Assembly (NCBI GenBank): GCA_016292145.1
Contig: JAEFBA010000002.1
Span: 1 to 64,000, forward strand
Source of the DNA: Saccharofermentans sp.
Lineage (GTDB): Bacteria > Bacillota > Clostridia > Saccharofermentanales > Saccharofermentanaceae
Direction: 5' to 3'
Length of the DNA stretch: 64,000 nt
The notes beneath the pieces were generated by a model. The model was not told the DNA's origin. It did not search any database and worked only from the letters and a program-made list of their open reading frames with translations. The position numbers and the translations under genes are program-made. Shown in pieces: positions 1 to 7,601 of this stretch (position 1 is its first letter; every line of letters starts with the position of its first letter).

Positions 1-2
1 AG

Positions 3-260
3 AAGGTCGGAATGACAAAGGAAAATATCAAAAAGAGCATTAACTCACAGATGCTGACTGTATTCCTTATTCCTATCATATTTGCGTGCGTCCACCTGGC
101 TACCGTGCTTCCTATCATCCATAAGCTTTTAAAGCTCTTTGGCCACAACAATATGCCTTTGCTCCTCGTAAGTGCGGGAATCTGCGTGCTCGTATGCGGA
201 ATCTTCTATGCGGTGATCTACAAGCTCACATCAAACGCATACTATAAGATCGTATCGTAA
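3..260 (+). CDS. C-terminal end of a BceB/FtsX-type ABC permease (partial)
   Basis: The reading frame is open to the left edge, so only the last 85 codons or so are present. The visible part starts KVGMTKENIKKSINSQM, then has two hydrophobic segments (about residues 17-38 and 50-72 of the visible part) and a short cytoplasmic tail. A GMTKxxIxKSINSQ stretch just before the last two membrane spans is typical of FtsX-like permeases of the BceAB/YxdLM peptide-sensing and detoxification class. The ATG at 12 is internal to the longer frame and not a real start. The ATPase partner and any two-component system would lie left of the window. Family call is fairly sure; substrate unknown. Confidence 0.75.
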   Translation, partial: KVGMTKENIKKSINSQMLTVFLIPIIFACVHLATVLPIIHKLLKLFGHNNMPLLLVSAGICVLVCGIFYAVIYKLTSNAYYKIVS

Positions 261-283
261 GCTTACGGAACATATATTACATG

Positions 284-320
284 ACAGGGCTGTCCCGCAA
301 TCCGGGGCGGCCCTGTTGTT
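284..320 (+). terminator. Rho-independent terminator after the permease
   Basis: Arms 284-297 and 303-316 pair (ACAGGGC...GCCCTGT) with a 5-base loop, followed by a T-rich run. It ends the permease transcript before the next promoter. Confidence 0.8.
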
Positions 321-342
321 TGTGTTGTAAAATTAAATATGT

Positions 343-371
343 TTGAGAAATGTCTCGCGTTGCGGTATCCT
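343..371 (+). promoter_or_regulatory. Promoter for the membrane protein-methyltransferase pair
   Basis: TTGAGA at 343-348 and TATCCT at 366-371 are separated by 17 bases, about 40 bases before the ATG at 410. It resembles a SigA-type promoter. Confidence 0.6.
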
Positions 372-409
372 AACCCTTAAGGGAAAGATTATATCGGAGG
401 AATACTCAT

Positions 410-964
410 ATGAAGGAACGCATGAAAGCGAACGCTTCAACAGGATTTTTTAAGGCTCTTGTCGCAATAACCCTGTTGCTCGGAGCGGCCGCGGGGATTC
501 TCGGCACCGTATCTTCCAGACCTGAGGGAAAATTTCTTATCCCGTCTTTTCTCGAGTCGTTAAGGTCCTACTATCTCTTTAATACGATCTCCCAGTGTTT
601 GTCGGTCCTGTCGGTGCTTATGATCATTACCTGCATCATTACCCTGTTCATCGGGAACAAGGTAGTCTCTCTTTCTATCGTTGCCGGTGATCTCCTGCTC
701 TTCGGGTTCTTTTTTACGGCTGCGATCCCTTATTTCAAAAAGCCGGAGGTCGTAAAGGCCAAGCTTGTCGATGCAAACTACAGATACGGACAGTACGGGA
801 CGGATAAATATGACCTGTATTTCGATAACGGGGCGGTCGTAACGATCCCCGAGGACGAATACGAGTATGGTTCAAAAGGCAAGTCCTACTACATCGTAAT
901 GTGCGGTGACAAGGGCATCGAAGTTTTTGATGCAAGCAAATACTCATATTCTCCCGGATCATGA
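410..964 (+). CDS. Three-span membrane protein of unknown function
   Basis: 184 residues. CGGAGG at 395-400 lies 9 bases before the start. Three hydrophobic segments (about 15-36, 65-84 and 87-108) are followed by a soluble C-terminal part (109-184) rich in Tyr, Asp and beta-prone residues, probably a small beta domain. I do not recognise the family. The stop overlaps the start of the methyltransferase gene (ATGA at 961-964), so the two are translationally coupled and probably expressed together from the promoter at 343. Whether the soluble part faces in or out is not clear. Confidence 0.75.
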   Translation: MKERMKANASTGFFKALVAITLLLGAAAGILGTVSSRPEGKFLIPSFLESLRSYYLFNTISQCLSVLSVLMIITCIITLFIGNKVVSLSIVAGDLLLFGFFFTAAIPYFKKPEVVKAKLVDANYRYGQYGTDKYDLYFDNGAVVTIPEDEYEYGSKGKSYYIVMCGDKGIEVFDASKYSYSPGS

Positions 965-1746
965 ATGAAGTAAACAAGACACTCTATATACCTTTATACG
1001 GAAAATCCTTTGTCAGCAGGCAGGGGATCATTCTCCATGATGCAAAAGCCGAAGAGATATGGGAGAAGGAAGGCTTCAGTCTGAAGGGCAGATCCGCATC
1101 CAAATGGCTTGCATATAATATGGCTATGCGTGCACGTGTCTTTGATGACTGGACTGATCACATGCTCGAAAAAGATCCGGACGCGATCGTTATCCACATC
1201 GGATGCGGCCTGGACAGCAGGTGCCTTAGAGTAAAGCAGCAATATAAGAATTGGATCGACTGTGATTTTCCTGATGTCCTTGCGGTACGCAGAATGTACT
1301 ATGAGGAGACAGACTGCTATCATATGATGGAATTGGATGCCACGGATACTGAAAGGATAAAGGATCTTCCCGACGGTGATTCTGCAGTCATCGTGCTTGA
1401 AGGCATCAGCATGTATCTGACAAATTCTCAGCTGCGTGACCTCTTTTCGGCATTGAAGCAGAAATACATTAGGATCAATGTCCTCATGGATGTATATACC
1501 GTGCACGGTGCTGAAGCATCAGAGAAAAAGAATCCCATAAACGATGTCGGTGTCACCAAGACTTACGGAGTTGATGACATAGACGGCCTGCTTGCCGGTA
1601 CCGGTGTAAAGAAGATCTCAGAGCGTTCATTTACTCCGGCTTATCTCATTGAAGAGCTCAGACCTATAGAAAAGGGCTTCTTTAAGATACTTTTCACCGG
1701 CAAGACTTACGGGAAGTTCTACCGTCTTTACGAACTTGCTTCCTGA
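961..1746 (+). CDS. Class I SAM-dependent methyltransferase, LCM/TcmP (PPM1) family
   Basis: 261 residues. The glycine-rich SAM-binding loop reads VIHIGCGLDSRCLRV (about residues 77-91), the signature of the leucine carboxyl methyltransferase/TcmP-like group, and the second motif is IVLEGISMYL (about 143-152). Members methylate carboxyl or hydroxyl groups of proteins or small molecules; bacterial ones often belong to polyketide or unknown pathways. It overlaps the upstream membrane protein gene by 4 bases. No secondary-metabolite genes are nearby, so the substrate cannot be inferred. Family call is strong. Confidence 0.85.
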   Translation: MNEVNKTLYIPLYGKSFVSRQGIILHDAKAEEIWEKEGFSLKGRSASKWLAYNMAMRARVFDDWTDHMLEKDPDAIVIHIGCGLDSRCLRVKQQYKNWIDCDFPDVLAVRRMYYEETDCYHMMELDATDTERIKDLPDGDSAVIVLEGISMYLTNSQLRDLFSALKQKYIRINVLMDVYTVHGAEASEKKNPINDVGVTKTYGVDDIDGLLAGTGVKKISERSFTPAYLIEELRPIEKGFFKILFTGKTYGKFYRLYELAS

Positions 1747-1761
1747 CAATTAAATACACTC

Positions 1762-1790
1762 TTGACGGACTGGGTAATATGTTACATAAT
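1762..1790 (+). promoter_or_regulatory. Promoter of the marR-flavodoxin operon
   Basis: TTGACG at 1762-1767, a 17-base spacer, and CATAAT at 1785-1790. The -10 lies inside the inverted repeat at 1773-1807, so a bound repressor would block RNA polymerase. Transcription would begin near 1797, downstream of the ATG at 1779. Confidence 0.7.
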
Positions 1791-1807
1791 ATCGGTAACA
1801 TATTACC
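1773..1807. promoter_or_regulatory. Perfect 13-bp inverted repeat, probable MarR operator
   Basis: GGTAATATGTTAC (1773-1785), a 9-base spacer, then GTAACATATTACC (1795-1807). It covers the -10 and start point of the marR promoter. MarR proteins commonly bind such palindromes in their own promoters; here the link is inferred from position. Confidence 0.75.
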
Positions 1808-1823
1808 TATCCGGGAGCGTGCC

Positions 1824-2291
1824 ATGAAGATTAAAGAAGTAATTCAGAGTGATCTGGTTGATTTCAGCAATATACCGCCCAGTTATTATCTGCTGGGGCT
1901 TTTAAGTGCATTCGAGAACCGTTTCCAGGCGATGGCCGATAAAGAGATCGGAGAGATCAGCTGGAAGCAGTTTTTCGCGATAGTCTGCATCAACATGTGC
2001 AAGGAGCCGCCGACATTGAATGAACTGTCGGAGGTCCTGGGAAGCTCGCATCAGAACGTAAAGCAGATCCTTCTAAAGCTTGAGAAGAAGGGGTTCATCG
2101 TTTTCGAGCCCGATAAGAAAGATAAGCGCAAGCAGCGCATAATGCTCACGGAGCAGTGCAGGAAGTTCTGCGAGGAGAACGAGGAGATGAGCAGGGCGAT
2201 CATGGGGAATATGTTCGCAGGTGTTACGGAGAAGGAACTCAATACGACTATCCAAACGATAATGAAGATAGAAAACAATATTAAGGAGTAA
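1824..2291 (+). CDS. MarR-family transcriptional regulator
   Basis: 155 residues from the preferred start MKIKEVIQSD. A winged helix-turn-helix occupies about residues 48-115: LNELSEVLGSSHQNVKQILLKLEKKGF forms the HTH and recognition helix (split here as LNELSEVLGSSHQ and NVKQILLKLEKKGF), followed by a basic wing with KKDKRKQR. An upstream ATG at 1779 is in frame, but it lies inside the operator and before the expected transcription start. ATG 1824 has GGGAG at 1813-1817. The flavodoxin gene begins 4 bases after the stop. The likely role is repression of both genes, with release by a redox or aromatic signal; the ligand is unknown. Confidence 0.85.
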   Translation: MKIKEVIQSDLVDFSNIPPSYYLLGLLSAFENRFQAMADKEIGEISWKQFFAIVCINMCKEPPTLNELSEVLGSSHQNVKQILLKLEKKGFIVFEPDKKDKRKQRIMLTEQCRKFCEENEEMSRAIMGNMFAGVTEKELNTTIQTIMKIENNIKE

Positions 2292-2295
2292 GGGA

Positions 2296-2823
2296 ATGAA
2301 AGGAATTATCATTTATAAGTCCAAGTATGGTTCGACAAGGAAGTATGCCGGGTGGCTCAAGGAGGCCACGGGATTTGAGATGGTGGAAGCAGATAAGGCG
2401 AAGATCGACGAGGTTGCCCAATGTGACACCATAATCTTTGGAGGCGGCATCTATGCGGGCGGCATCGCCGGTGTTAATTTCCTTAAGAAGAACATCGCTA
2501 AGCTTAAGGGAAAGAAGATCGTGGCATTCTGCTGCGGCGCGTCACCTTTTGACGCAGGTTTCTTCAATGCATTAAAAGAACGCAACTTTTCAGGGGACCT
2601 TGCCGGCATTCCTCTTTATTACTGCAGGGGCGGATATGATCTCGCATCCATGCATTTCATGGATAAGACTCTTTGCAAACTGCTTGGCAAGTCTGTCGCA
2701 AAAAAGGATCCCGCAGAGCGCGAAGTGTGGGAGACAGCACTTGTGGACTCCGCCGGAGCAGCTCACGACTGGACTGACAGATCATTCATCGATCCTATCC
2801 TTAAAGAGTGCAAAACAGCCTGA
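2296..2823 (+). CDS. Flavodoxin-domain protein (HemG/flavodoxin_5-like)
   Basis: 175 residues. The N-terminal YKSKYGSTRKYA is an FMN phosphate-binding loop with the S/T-x-T-G-x-T pattern modified to KYGSTRKYA; IIFGGGIYAGGI (about 47-58) is the second flavin-contacting loop. The length and these loops fit the Flavodoxin_5 group that includes protoporphyrinogen oxidase HemG, though no haem genes are nearby. It directly follows the MarR gene and shares its promoter, so it is probably an electron carrier or quinone/redox stress reductase induced when MarR is released. Specific partner unknown. Confidence 0.8.
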   Translation: MKGIIIYKSKYGSTRKYAGWLKEATGFEMVEADKAKIDEVAQCDTIIFGGGIYAGGIAGVNFLKKNIAKLKGKKIVAFCCGASPFDAGFFNALKERNFSGDLAGIPLYYCRGGYDLASMHFMDKTLCKLLGKSVAKKDPAEREVWETALVDSAGAAHDWTDRSFIDPILKECKTA

Positions 2824-2853
2824 TTATAAGGCTTCCCGTTAAAATCAACTGCT

Positions 2854-2884
2854 GGTTGAGAGGCGCTTTTCAGGCTTCTCAACC
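2854..2884 (+). terminator. Inverted repeat after the flavodoxin gene, possible terminator
   Basis: GGTTGAGAGG (2854-2863) pairs with CTTCTCAACC (2875-2884) with one G-T pair. No T-run follows, so it could be a weak terminator or a binding site for the next promoter. Confidence 0.4.
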
Positions 2885-2893
2885 GACGGTTCG

Positions 2894-2902
2894 TGGTAAA
2901 AT
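2894..2902 (+). promoter_or_regulatory. Extended -10 promoter of the XRE regulator gene
   Basis: TGG-TAAAAT at 2894-2902, 47 bases before the ATG at 2950; AAAGGAGG at 2931-2938 is the ribosome site. No good -35 box is seen. Confidence 0.5.
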
Positions 2903-2949
2903 TATCCAAGTAGCCTTATCGTCGGAGGTGAAAGGAGGATCCCTTAAAA

Positions 2950-3579
2950 ATGGATCAGGTTAAGATCGGAAAGTTCATATCATCATGCAGGAAAGAGGCA
3001 GGCCTCACACAGGCAGCACTTGCTGACAGGCTCGGCATAACCGACAGGGCAGTATCAAAGTGGGAGACAGGCAAGAGCCTTCCCGATGCATCCATCATGA
3101 TAGAGCTTTGCAAGATCTTGAATATCGATGTAAACGAACTCCTGACCGGGGAACATATCACCATGGAAAATTATAAGGATAAGGCAGAAGAGAACCTTCT
3201 GGAAATGACCGCGAAGGTCGAGAAAAGAGACAAGCTTCTTCTTCAGATCGAGATCGTCATGATCACTGTAGTGATTATCCTGCTTATTTTAATGACCTCT
3301 ATAGGCTCATATATGTGCGAGAACGGGCAGGTCGTACCGGGCACTATACTGATCTTCTCTTCGCTTTTACTTCTCATTCCGTTCTTATACTTCGGATTGA
3401 AGATCGAACACGATGCCGGATACTATGAATGCCCGAACTGCGGTGAACGCTATGTGCCGACCATGAAAGCGATAATCTGGGCACCTCACATGGGTTGGAA
3501 CAGAAAACTTACGTGCCCTTACTGCGGCAAGAAGGCATATCACAAGAAGGTTATCTCTAAAAATAGGGGAGAGAATTGA
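2950..3579 (+). CDS. XRE-type DNA-binding protein with two membrane spans and a zinc ribbon
   Basis: 209 residues. Residues 5-60 form a lambda-repressor-like HTH (LTQAALADRLGITDRAVSKWE), shown in parts as LTQAALADRLGI and TDRAVSKWETGKS. A linker leads to two hydrophobic segments (about 97-118 and 127-145). The C-terminal 50 residues hold CPNCG and CPYCG pairs, a treble-clef or zinc-ribbon fold. Membrane-tethered XRE regulators of this plan occur in Clostridia and may sense envelope state, with the zinc ribbon on the cytoplasmic side if both spans cross. It sits just before a YhfC protease gene, which raises the idea of proteolytic release, but that is speculation. Confidence 0.8.
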   Translation: MDQVKIGKFISSCRKEAGLTQAALADRLGITDRAVSKWETGKSLPDASIMIELCKILNIDVNELLTGEHITMENYKDKAEENLLEMTAKVEKRDKLLLQIEIVMITVVIILLILMTSIGSYMCENGQVVPGTILIFSSLLLLIPFLYFGLKIEHDAGYYECPNCGERYVPTMKAIIWAPHMGWNRKLTCPYCGKKAYHKKVISKNRGEN

Positions 3580-3615
3580 TCTTTTAATATCCTGAAATAT
3601 GGGAGAATGACATCT

Positions 3616-4488
3616 ATGGATAATTATGATTTTGGTCATGTAAGCACAGGATCCTTTGTGCTGATGGGTATAGGAGCTTTTCTTGCGATCGTAATACCGG
3701 TAATCGTTGCGGTCATCTGGTGCAGGAAAAAGAAGGAACCGTTCACGACAGTCCTTATCGGTGCAGCAACTTTCATGCTGTTTGCGATAGTGCTCGAAAA
3801 GCCTCTCCAGAACATACTGATCTTTCCCGTTCAGATGGGTCTGCCCGAACATGCGGCAAGTGTGTTTATTAATGCAAGACCGGTCCTCTGGGGATTCCTT
3901 GTGGGCTTTTTCCCGGGGCTTTTCGAAGAGACCGGAAGATTTGTCGCATTCAAGACTTTGCTCCGCAAGAGAAAGCAGAGGGAGACTTCCATATCGCACG
4001 GCATAGGTCACGGCGGCTTTGAGGTAATGCTTATCATAGGACTTAACCTTGTCTCATATATCATGATGGGCCTGATGATCAACAACGGCTCTATAGCCGC
4101 AGAGATAAATAAAGCACTCGAGACTGCGCCGATGCCCGGAATGGCCGAGCAGATAACGGCTACATTAAACCAGGTCTCATCTTTTAACATTGCAACTCTG
4201 GGCGTCACGGTAATCGACCGAGTGATCGCTGTTTTATACCATACCGGTGCGTCGATACTCGTATTCTACGCATGCAAGGATAAGAAAAAGTTCTGGCTCT
4301 ATCCTTTTGCAATCGTGATCCATACCTTGGCCGACGGCTTCCTCGGACTTCAGGTGGCGGGTTTGTTTACGTTCCCTAATTGGTCAAATGAAGTTATCTT
4401 CGGCACAGTATCGCTCACAACTTTCTTCGGAGGCTATATTTTACTGTATCGAAAAGACAAAAAGGAGATACAGAAGACTTCTAATTAA
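3616..4488 (+). CDS. YhfC-family intramembrane protease (PrsW/CPBP-like superfamily)
   Basis: 290 residues from the chosen start MDNYDFGHV; GGGAG at 3601-3605 is well spaced for ATG 3616 but too close for the in-frame ATG at 3607. About eight hydrophobic spans. The conserved glutamates lie in LFEETGRFVAF (about residues 101-111) and the histidines in HGIGHGGFEV (about 127-136), as in the YhfC group of glutamic-type membrane proteases. No substrate is known. It follows the membrane-anchored XRE gene in the same direction with a 36-base gap, so the two may be one operon. Confidence 0.8.
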   Translation: MDNYDFGHVSTGSFVLMGIGAFLAIVIPVIVAVIWCRKKKEPFTTVLIGAATFMLFAIVLEKPLQNILIFPVQMGLPEHAASVFINARPVLWGFLVGFFPGLFEETGRFVAFKTLLRKRKQRETSISHGIGHGGFEVMLIIGLNLVSYIMMGLMINNGSIAAEINKALETAPMPGMAEQITATLNQVSSFNIATLGVTVIDRVIAVLYHTGASILVFYACKDKKKFWLYPFAIVIHTLADGFLGLQVAGLFTFPNWSNEVIFGTVSLTTFFGGYILLYRKDKKEIQKTSN

Positions 4489-4508
4489 TAGTCGGCTACA
4501 AAAATAGT

Positions 4509-4538
4509 TGATATAATAATCTTTAGTGATAGATTATT
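4509..4538 (+). promoter_or_regulatory. Extended -10 promoter and inverted repeat before the first FecR gene
   Basis: TGA-TATAAT lies at 4509-4517. Overlapping its end is an 8-bp inverted repeat, AATAATCT (4515-4522) and AGATTATT (4531-4538), which would cover the transcription start. It could be an operator or a leader hairpin. Confidence 0.55.
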
Positions 4539-4566
4539 TTGAAGTTGTACAAGGAAGGGATTACGT

Positions 4567-5787
4567 ATGATTTCTATCAACTTACCGAAGAATCTTACAT
4601 TCGGAATGAAACTCCTTTACGGAATTCTTGCGGTTTGCATTGTCGTGGCAATTGTTTGTGTGATCATCTTCAGCCGTAATACTTATCTGGCTAAGAGCAT
4701 GAAGCTCGTCAAGGCAGAGGGAACTGTTAAGATCGAACAGGAAGGCGGCAAACTCAGACAGCTCAAGAAAAATGCGAGATTCCAGTCAGGTGAAGCACTT
4801 GTTACCTATGCCGGAAGCCTTGCATCAGTAAGTCTTGATGACACCAAGATCATTACTCTGCAGGAAAACAGCAGAGCGGAATTCACGAAGATGAACAAGC
4901 AGATAGCACTTAAGCTTACCCAGGGCGCACTCTTCTTTAACGTGACCCAGAAGCTTAATGCTGACGAGATTTTCGAGATAAGGACATCCACGATTACAGC
5001 CGGCATCAAAGGCACTTCAGGCTATTTCTACGCTGACGAGAATGGCATGGATACTTTAACCGTAACTGACGGAAAGGTGCTTATCTCCGCAGTAAATCCT
5101 GAGACCGGAGAGAGAAAATATGCCGAGATAAACGGCGGCCAGAGGGTTGTCGTTAACCTTTATGCTGAATCTGACGACGAGCACGACACCATTGAGCTTG
5201 AGGTTACGGATCTTGTTGAAGACGATCTTGAAGACTTCATTCTTAAGAATCTCAGCGAGAATGAGCGTCTCCTTGACAGAGTCTGTGAATTTACTGGCTG
5301 GGACAGAGCGAAGCTCAGAGAACTGATAAACGCTTACATAGTATCTAATCTCAGTATTAGTGATACGACATCTTCTTCTGAAGAGTCTTCCGAACCGGAA
5401 ACCTCTTCTGAAGAAACTCAGACACAGGGTGCCGGTGAAGATTCACCCACACCTACGCCTAAGGCTAAAGATACCGATAAGCCTGAAGCTACGCCTACAC
5501 CTAAGCCGAAGGCAACAAATACTACAAAACCTAAGGCTACAGCTACAACTAAGCCTAAGGCAACAAATACTACAAAACCTAAGGCTACAAATACACCTGT
5601 GCCTACAGCAACTCAAGCGCCCACAAGCACACCTACAGAAGCGCCTGCAAGCACACCTACCAATACACCTGTGCCCACATCGACAGAAACGCCTGCAAAC
5701 ACGCCTACCAATACACCTGTACCGCCTGAGCCTTCTAAGACTCAACCGTCTGAATCAAATAATGGCGACGATAATGGTGATGGTTAA
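4567..5787 (+). CDS. FecR-domain membrane protein with Pro/Thr/Lys stalk (paralogue 1)
   Basis: 406 residues. One signal anchor (about 14-36) precedes a FecR-type domain (about 45-200) with the hallmarks ARFQSGEAL, LQENSRAEF, LTQGALFFNV and TITAGIKGTSG. A conserved segment follows (LLDRVCEFTGWDRAKLRE), then a long low-complexity tail rich in Pro, Thr, Lys and Ala. FecR domains outside iron transport act as envelope sensors or anti-sigma-like scaffolds; no TonB system or sigma factor is present here. It is the first of three paralogues leading into a CHASE2 cyclase gene. The protein ends in the stalk without an extra C-terminal domain, unlike the other two. Confidence 0.85.
   Translation: MISINLPKNLTFGMKLLYGILAVCIVVAIVCVIIFSRNTYLAKSMKLVKAEGTVKIEQEGGKLRQLKKNARFQSGEALVTYAGSLASVSLDDTKIITLQENSRAEFTKMNKQIALKLTQGALFFNVTQKLNADEIFEIRTSTITAGIKGTSGYFYADENGMDTLTVTDGKVLISAVNPETGERKYAEINGGQRVVVNLYAESDDEHDTIELEVTDLVEDDLEDFILKNLSENERLLDRVCEFTGWDRAKLRELINAYIVSNLSISDTTSSSEESSEPETSSEETQTQGAGEDSPTPTPKAKDTDKPEATPTPKPKATNTTKPKATATTKPKATNTTKPKATNTPVPTATQAPTSTPTEAPASTPTNTPVPTSTETPANTPTNTPVPPEPSKTQPSESNNGDDNGDG
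5511..5589 (+). repeat. 48-bp tandem repeat in the stalk of FecR paralogue 1
   Basis: A 31-base sequence starting GGCAACAAATACTAC occurs at 5511-5541 and again, identical, at 5559-5589, a 48-base period. It encodes the KATNTTKPKAT repeats, a likely site for length changes by slippage or recombination. Confidence 0.75.
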
Positions 5788-5833
5788 AACACTGGTAATG
5801 GTTTAAGTCGTATATAGTTTTATTGCTTAATAG

Positions 5834-5859
5834 GGCTGTCTCACACGAGGCAGCCTTTT
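5834..5859 (+). terminator. Terminator after FecR paralogue 1
   Basis: GGCTGTCTC (5834-5842) pairs with GAGGCAGCC (5847-5855), followed by TTTT. A second weaker hairpin with TTTT lies at 5932-5957. So the first FecR gene is probably its own transcript. Confidence 0.7.
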
Positions 5860-6030
5860 ATGTCTGCGGTAATCAATTTCAAAAATAATAAAAACAGAAC
5901 CCTGGCTTTGTAGCAATATGCACAAAAAAGTCGCGCTAAATTTGGGTAGCGTGTTTTAGGCCTTTTCGATATTCTACTATGGTATGAATAATACCGCTCC
6001 AAAATAACCATTTCGGAAAGGCGGATTCAT

Positions 6031-7485
6031 ATGGGTTTAATAAATTCAATTAAATCCTTAACTCCCAGGGTCAAAGTCATATTATCTTGCGCTGCAGTTT
6101 TATTGATCGCTGCAATTGTATGCATTACTGTCTTTGCACGTAAGAGATATCTGGCTAATACCATGAGACTTCTCCGCTTTGAAGGAACAGTTAATATCGA
6201 AGACGGGAGAGGCACATCCAAGCCCGTTACGGGAAATATTCGTTTCCAATCAGGTGATTCATTAAATACCGGCGCAGACGGAATTGCGTCTGTCGGTCTT
6301 GATGATACAAAAATTGTTACACTCCAGAACGATAGTAGAGCTGAGTTCCAGAAATTAGGAAAGCGTCTGGAACTCAAGCTCACTAGGGGTGCAGTTTTCT
6401 TTAACGTTACAGAAAAACTCAAGGCAGATGAGACCTTTGAGATAAAGACCTCTACAATGACCGCCGGCATTCGCGGTACTTCAGGAATGATCTACTTCGA
6501 TACTGCCGACGGCGGTAGGGAATCCATAGTTGTAACTGACGGTGTAGTGGAGATCTCTGCTACTAACCCTGTTACAGGCGAGACAAAGACCGCAAGGGTT
6601 GAAGGCGGCAATAAGATTAAAGTATTCCTTTATAACGACAGAACAGAAGACAGCGTCCGGTTCGAAACGGATCCTGTCACAGAAGATAATCTCGATAACT
6701 TTGTCCTCAAGAATATTTCAGGTAATGATGAACTCTTGAACAGAGTAGCTGCATATACCGGCTGGGACAAAGAAAAACTTAAAAAAGCCATCAAGGATCT
6801 TGAAGATGAGAATATTCAGGGTCCGTCCGAGACACCTACACCGGTGCCGGCCGAGGAGACGACCGAGGAAGTGATTACTCCAATGCCGACACCGGTACCC
6901 TCTCAGACAATTACGCCGACTCCGTCACCGGAGCCGTCGCCCACACCACATTATACTCCTACGCCGCCTCCTACGCCGACGGCTGCACCTAAGCCTACGG
7001 CTACACCGGTACCGCCGACTCCTACTTCGAGGCCGACTCCTACTTCGAGACCGACTCCTACTTCGGGACCGACATCTACAAGTACGCCTACATCGACGCC
7101 TACAAGTACGCCTACTTCGAGGCCGACTGTTACTCCGTCGCCGACTGCTACAAGCACTCCTACCAGCACACCTTCGCCGACGCCTACTTTCAAGCCTTAC
7201 GGACCGGTATATGAAGGAACTCCTGAATATACAAAAGGATCTATGATGGAGATGCCGTCAGGCAATATTGATTATAGAGGCGTAGACCGTCAGGGACGCG
7301 AATGCTTATGCGGACTTAGAAAAACAACTGACAGAAGCGGAAACGAATGCTACAGGCAGTCTGATTATTGGCTGAATGATGGTCAAGGAAACTATACTAC
7401 TCAGATGGAATGTGATAACGGGTATTTCTATTACAAGGCTGATGAAGGCGCCCTTTACCGCATACCAAGCGACCAGGTACCCTAA
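6031..7485 (+). CDS. FecR-domain membrane protein with Pro/Thr stalk and C-terminal cap domain (paralogue 2)
   Basis: 484 residues. Signal anchor at about 13-35, FecR domain at about 45-205 (IRFQSGDSL, LQNDSRAEF, LTRGAVFFNV, TMTAGIRGTSG), then the shared motif LLNRVAAYTGWDKEKLKK. A Pro/Thr/Ser stalk (about 270-390) leads to a distinct C-terminal part of about 90 residues with Cys at two places (RECLCGL and MECDNGYF) that could form disulphides outside the cell. The core is much closer to paralogue 3 than to paralogue 1. The stalk length and surface cap suggest an exposed protein. The function of the cap is not recognised. Confidence 0.85.
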   Translation: MGLINSIKSLTPRVKVILSCAAVLLIAAIVCITVFARKRYLANTMRLLRFEGTVNIEDGRGTSKPVTGNIRFQSGDSLNTGADGIASVGLDDTKIVTLQNDSRAEFQKLGKRLELKLTRGAVFFNVTEKLKADETFEIKTSTMTAGIRGTSGMIYFDTADGGRESIVVTDGVVEISATNPVTGETKTARVEGGNKIKVFLYNDRTEDSVRFETDPVTEDNLDNFVLKNISGNDELLNRVAAYTGWDKEKLKKAIKDLEDENIQGPSETPTPVPAEETTEEVITPMPTPVPSQTITPTPSPEPSPTPHYTPTPPPTPTAAPKPTATPVPPTPTSRPTPTSRPTPTSGPTSTSTPTSTPTSTPTSRPTVTPSPTATSTPTSTPSPTPTFKPYGPVYEGTPEYTKGSMMEMPSGNIDYRGVDRQGRECLCGLRKTTDRSGNECYRQSDYWLNDGQGNYTTQMECDNGYFYYKADEGALYRIPSDQVP

Positions 7486-7497
7486 TGAAATCAACAG

Positions 7498-7527
7498 ACG
7501 GCTGATAGTGATGCTATTCAGCCGTTT
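7498..7527 (+). terminator. Terminator after FecR paralogue 2
   Basis: ACGGCTGATAG (7498-7508) pairs with CTATTCAGCCGT (7514-7525) with one bulge, followed by a short T-run. Confidence 0.6.
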
Positions 7528-7559
7528 GATATCTATCCGTCCGGATGCTTTTTTATCTA

Positions 7560-7568
7560 TGATATAAT
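7560..7568 (+). promoter_or_regulatory. Extended -10 promoter for the FecR3-cyclase-GGDEF genes
   Basis: TGA-TATAAT at 7560-7568, identical to the box before FecR paralogue 1 and before the GH9 gene. No clear -35. The transcript would run through three genes to the terminator at 12508. Confidence 0.6.
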
Positions 7569-7601
7569 TAGTTATGACCGCTTTGCGGGGAGGACGTGCT
7601 T

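Noticed and set aside
735-977. 80-codon minus frame opposite the membrane protein gene
   Set aside because: A shadow of the plus-strand gene at 410-964, rich in Arg and Cys and without ribosome site.
5443-5745. 100-codon minus frame, Cys/Arg-rich
   Set aside because: It is only the reverse reading of the Pro/Thr repeat codons of FecR paralogue 1.
5443-5760. Repeat tract in FecR stalk as a CRISPR-like array
   Set aside because: The repeats are in frame, code for Pro/Thr/Lys, have no spacers of even length and no cas genes nearby.
5360-5806. 148-codon plus frame rich in Leu and Gln
   Set aside because: Another frame of the stalk repeats of FecR paralogue 1, with no start site.
6951-7193. 80-codon minus frame rich in Val and Gly
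   Set aside because: Reverse reading of the Pro/Thr stalk of FecR paralogue 2; same for the frame at 8234-8713.
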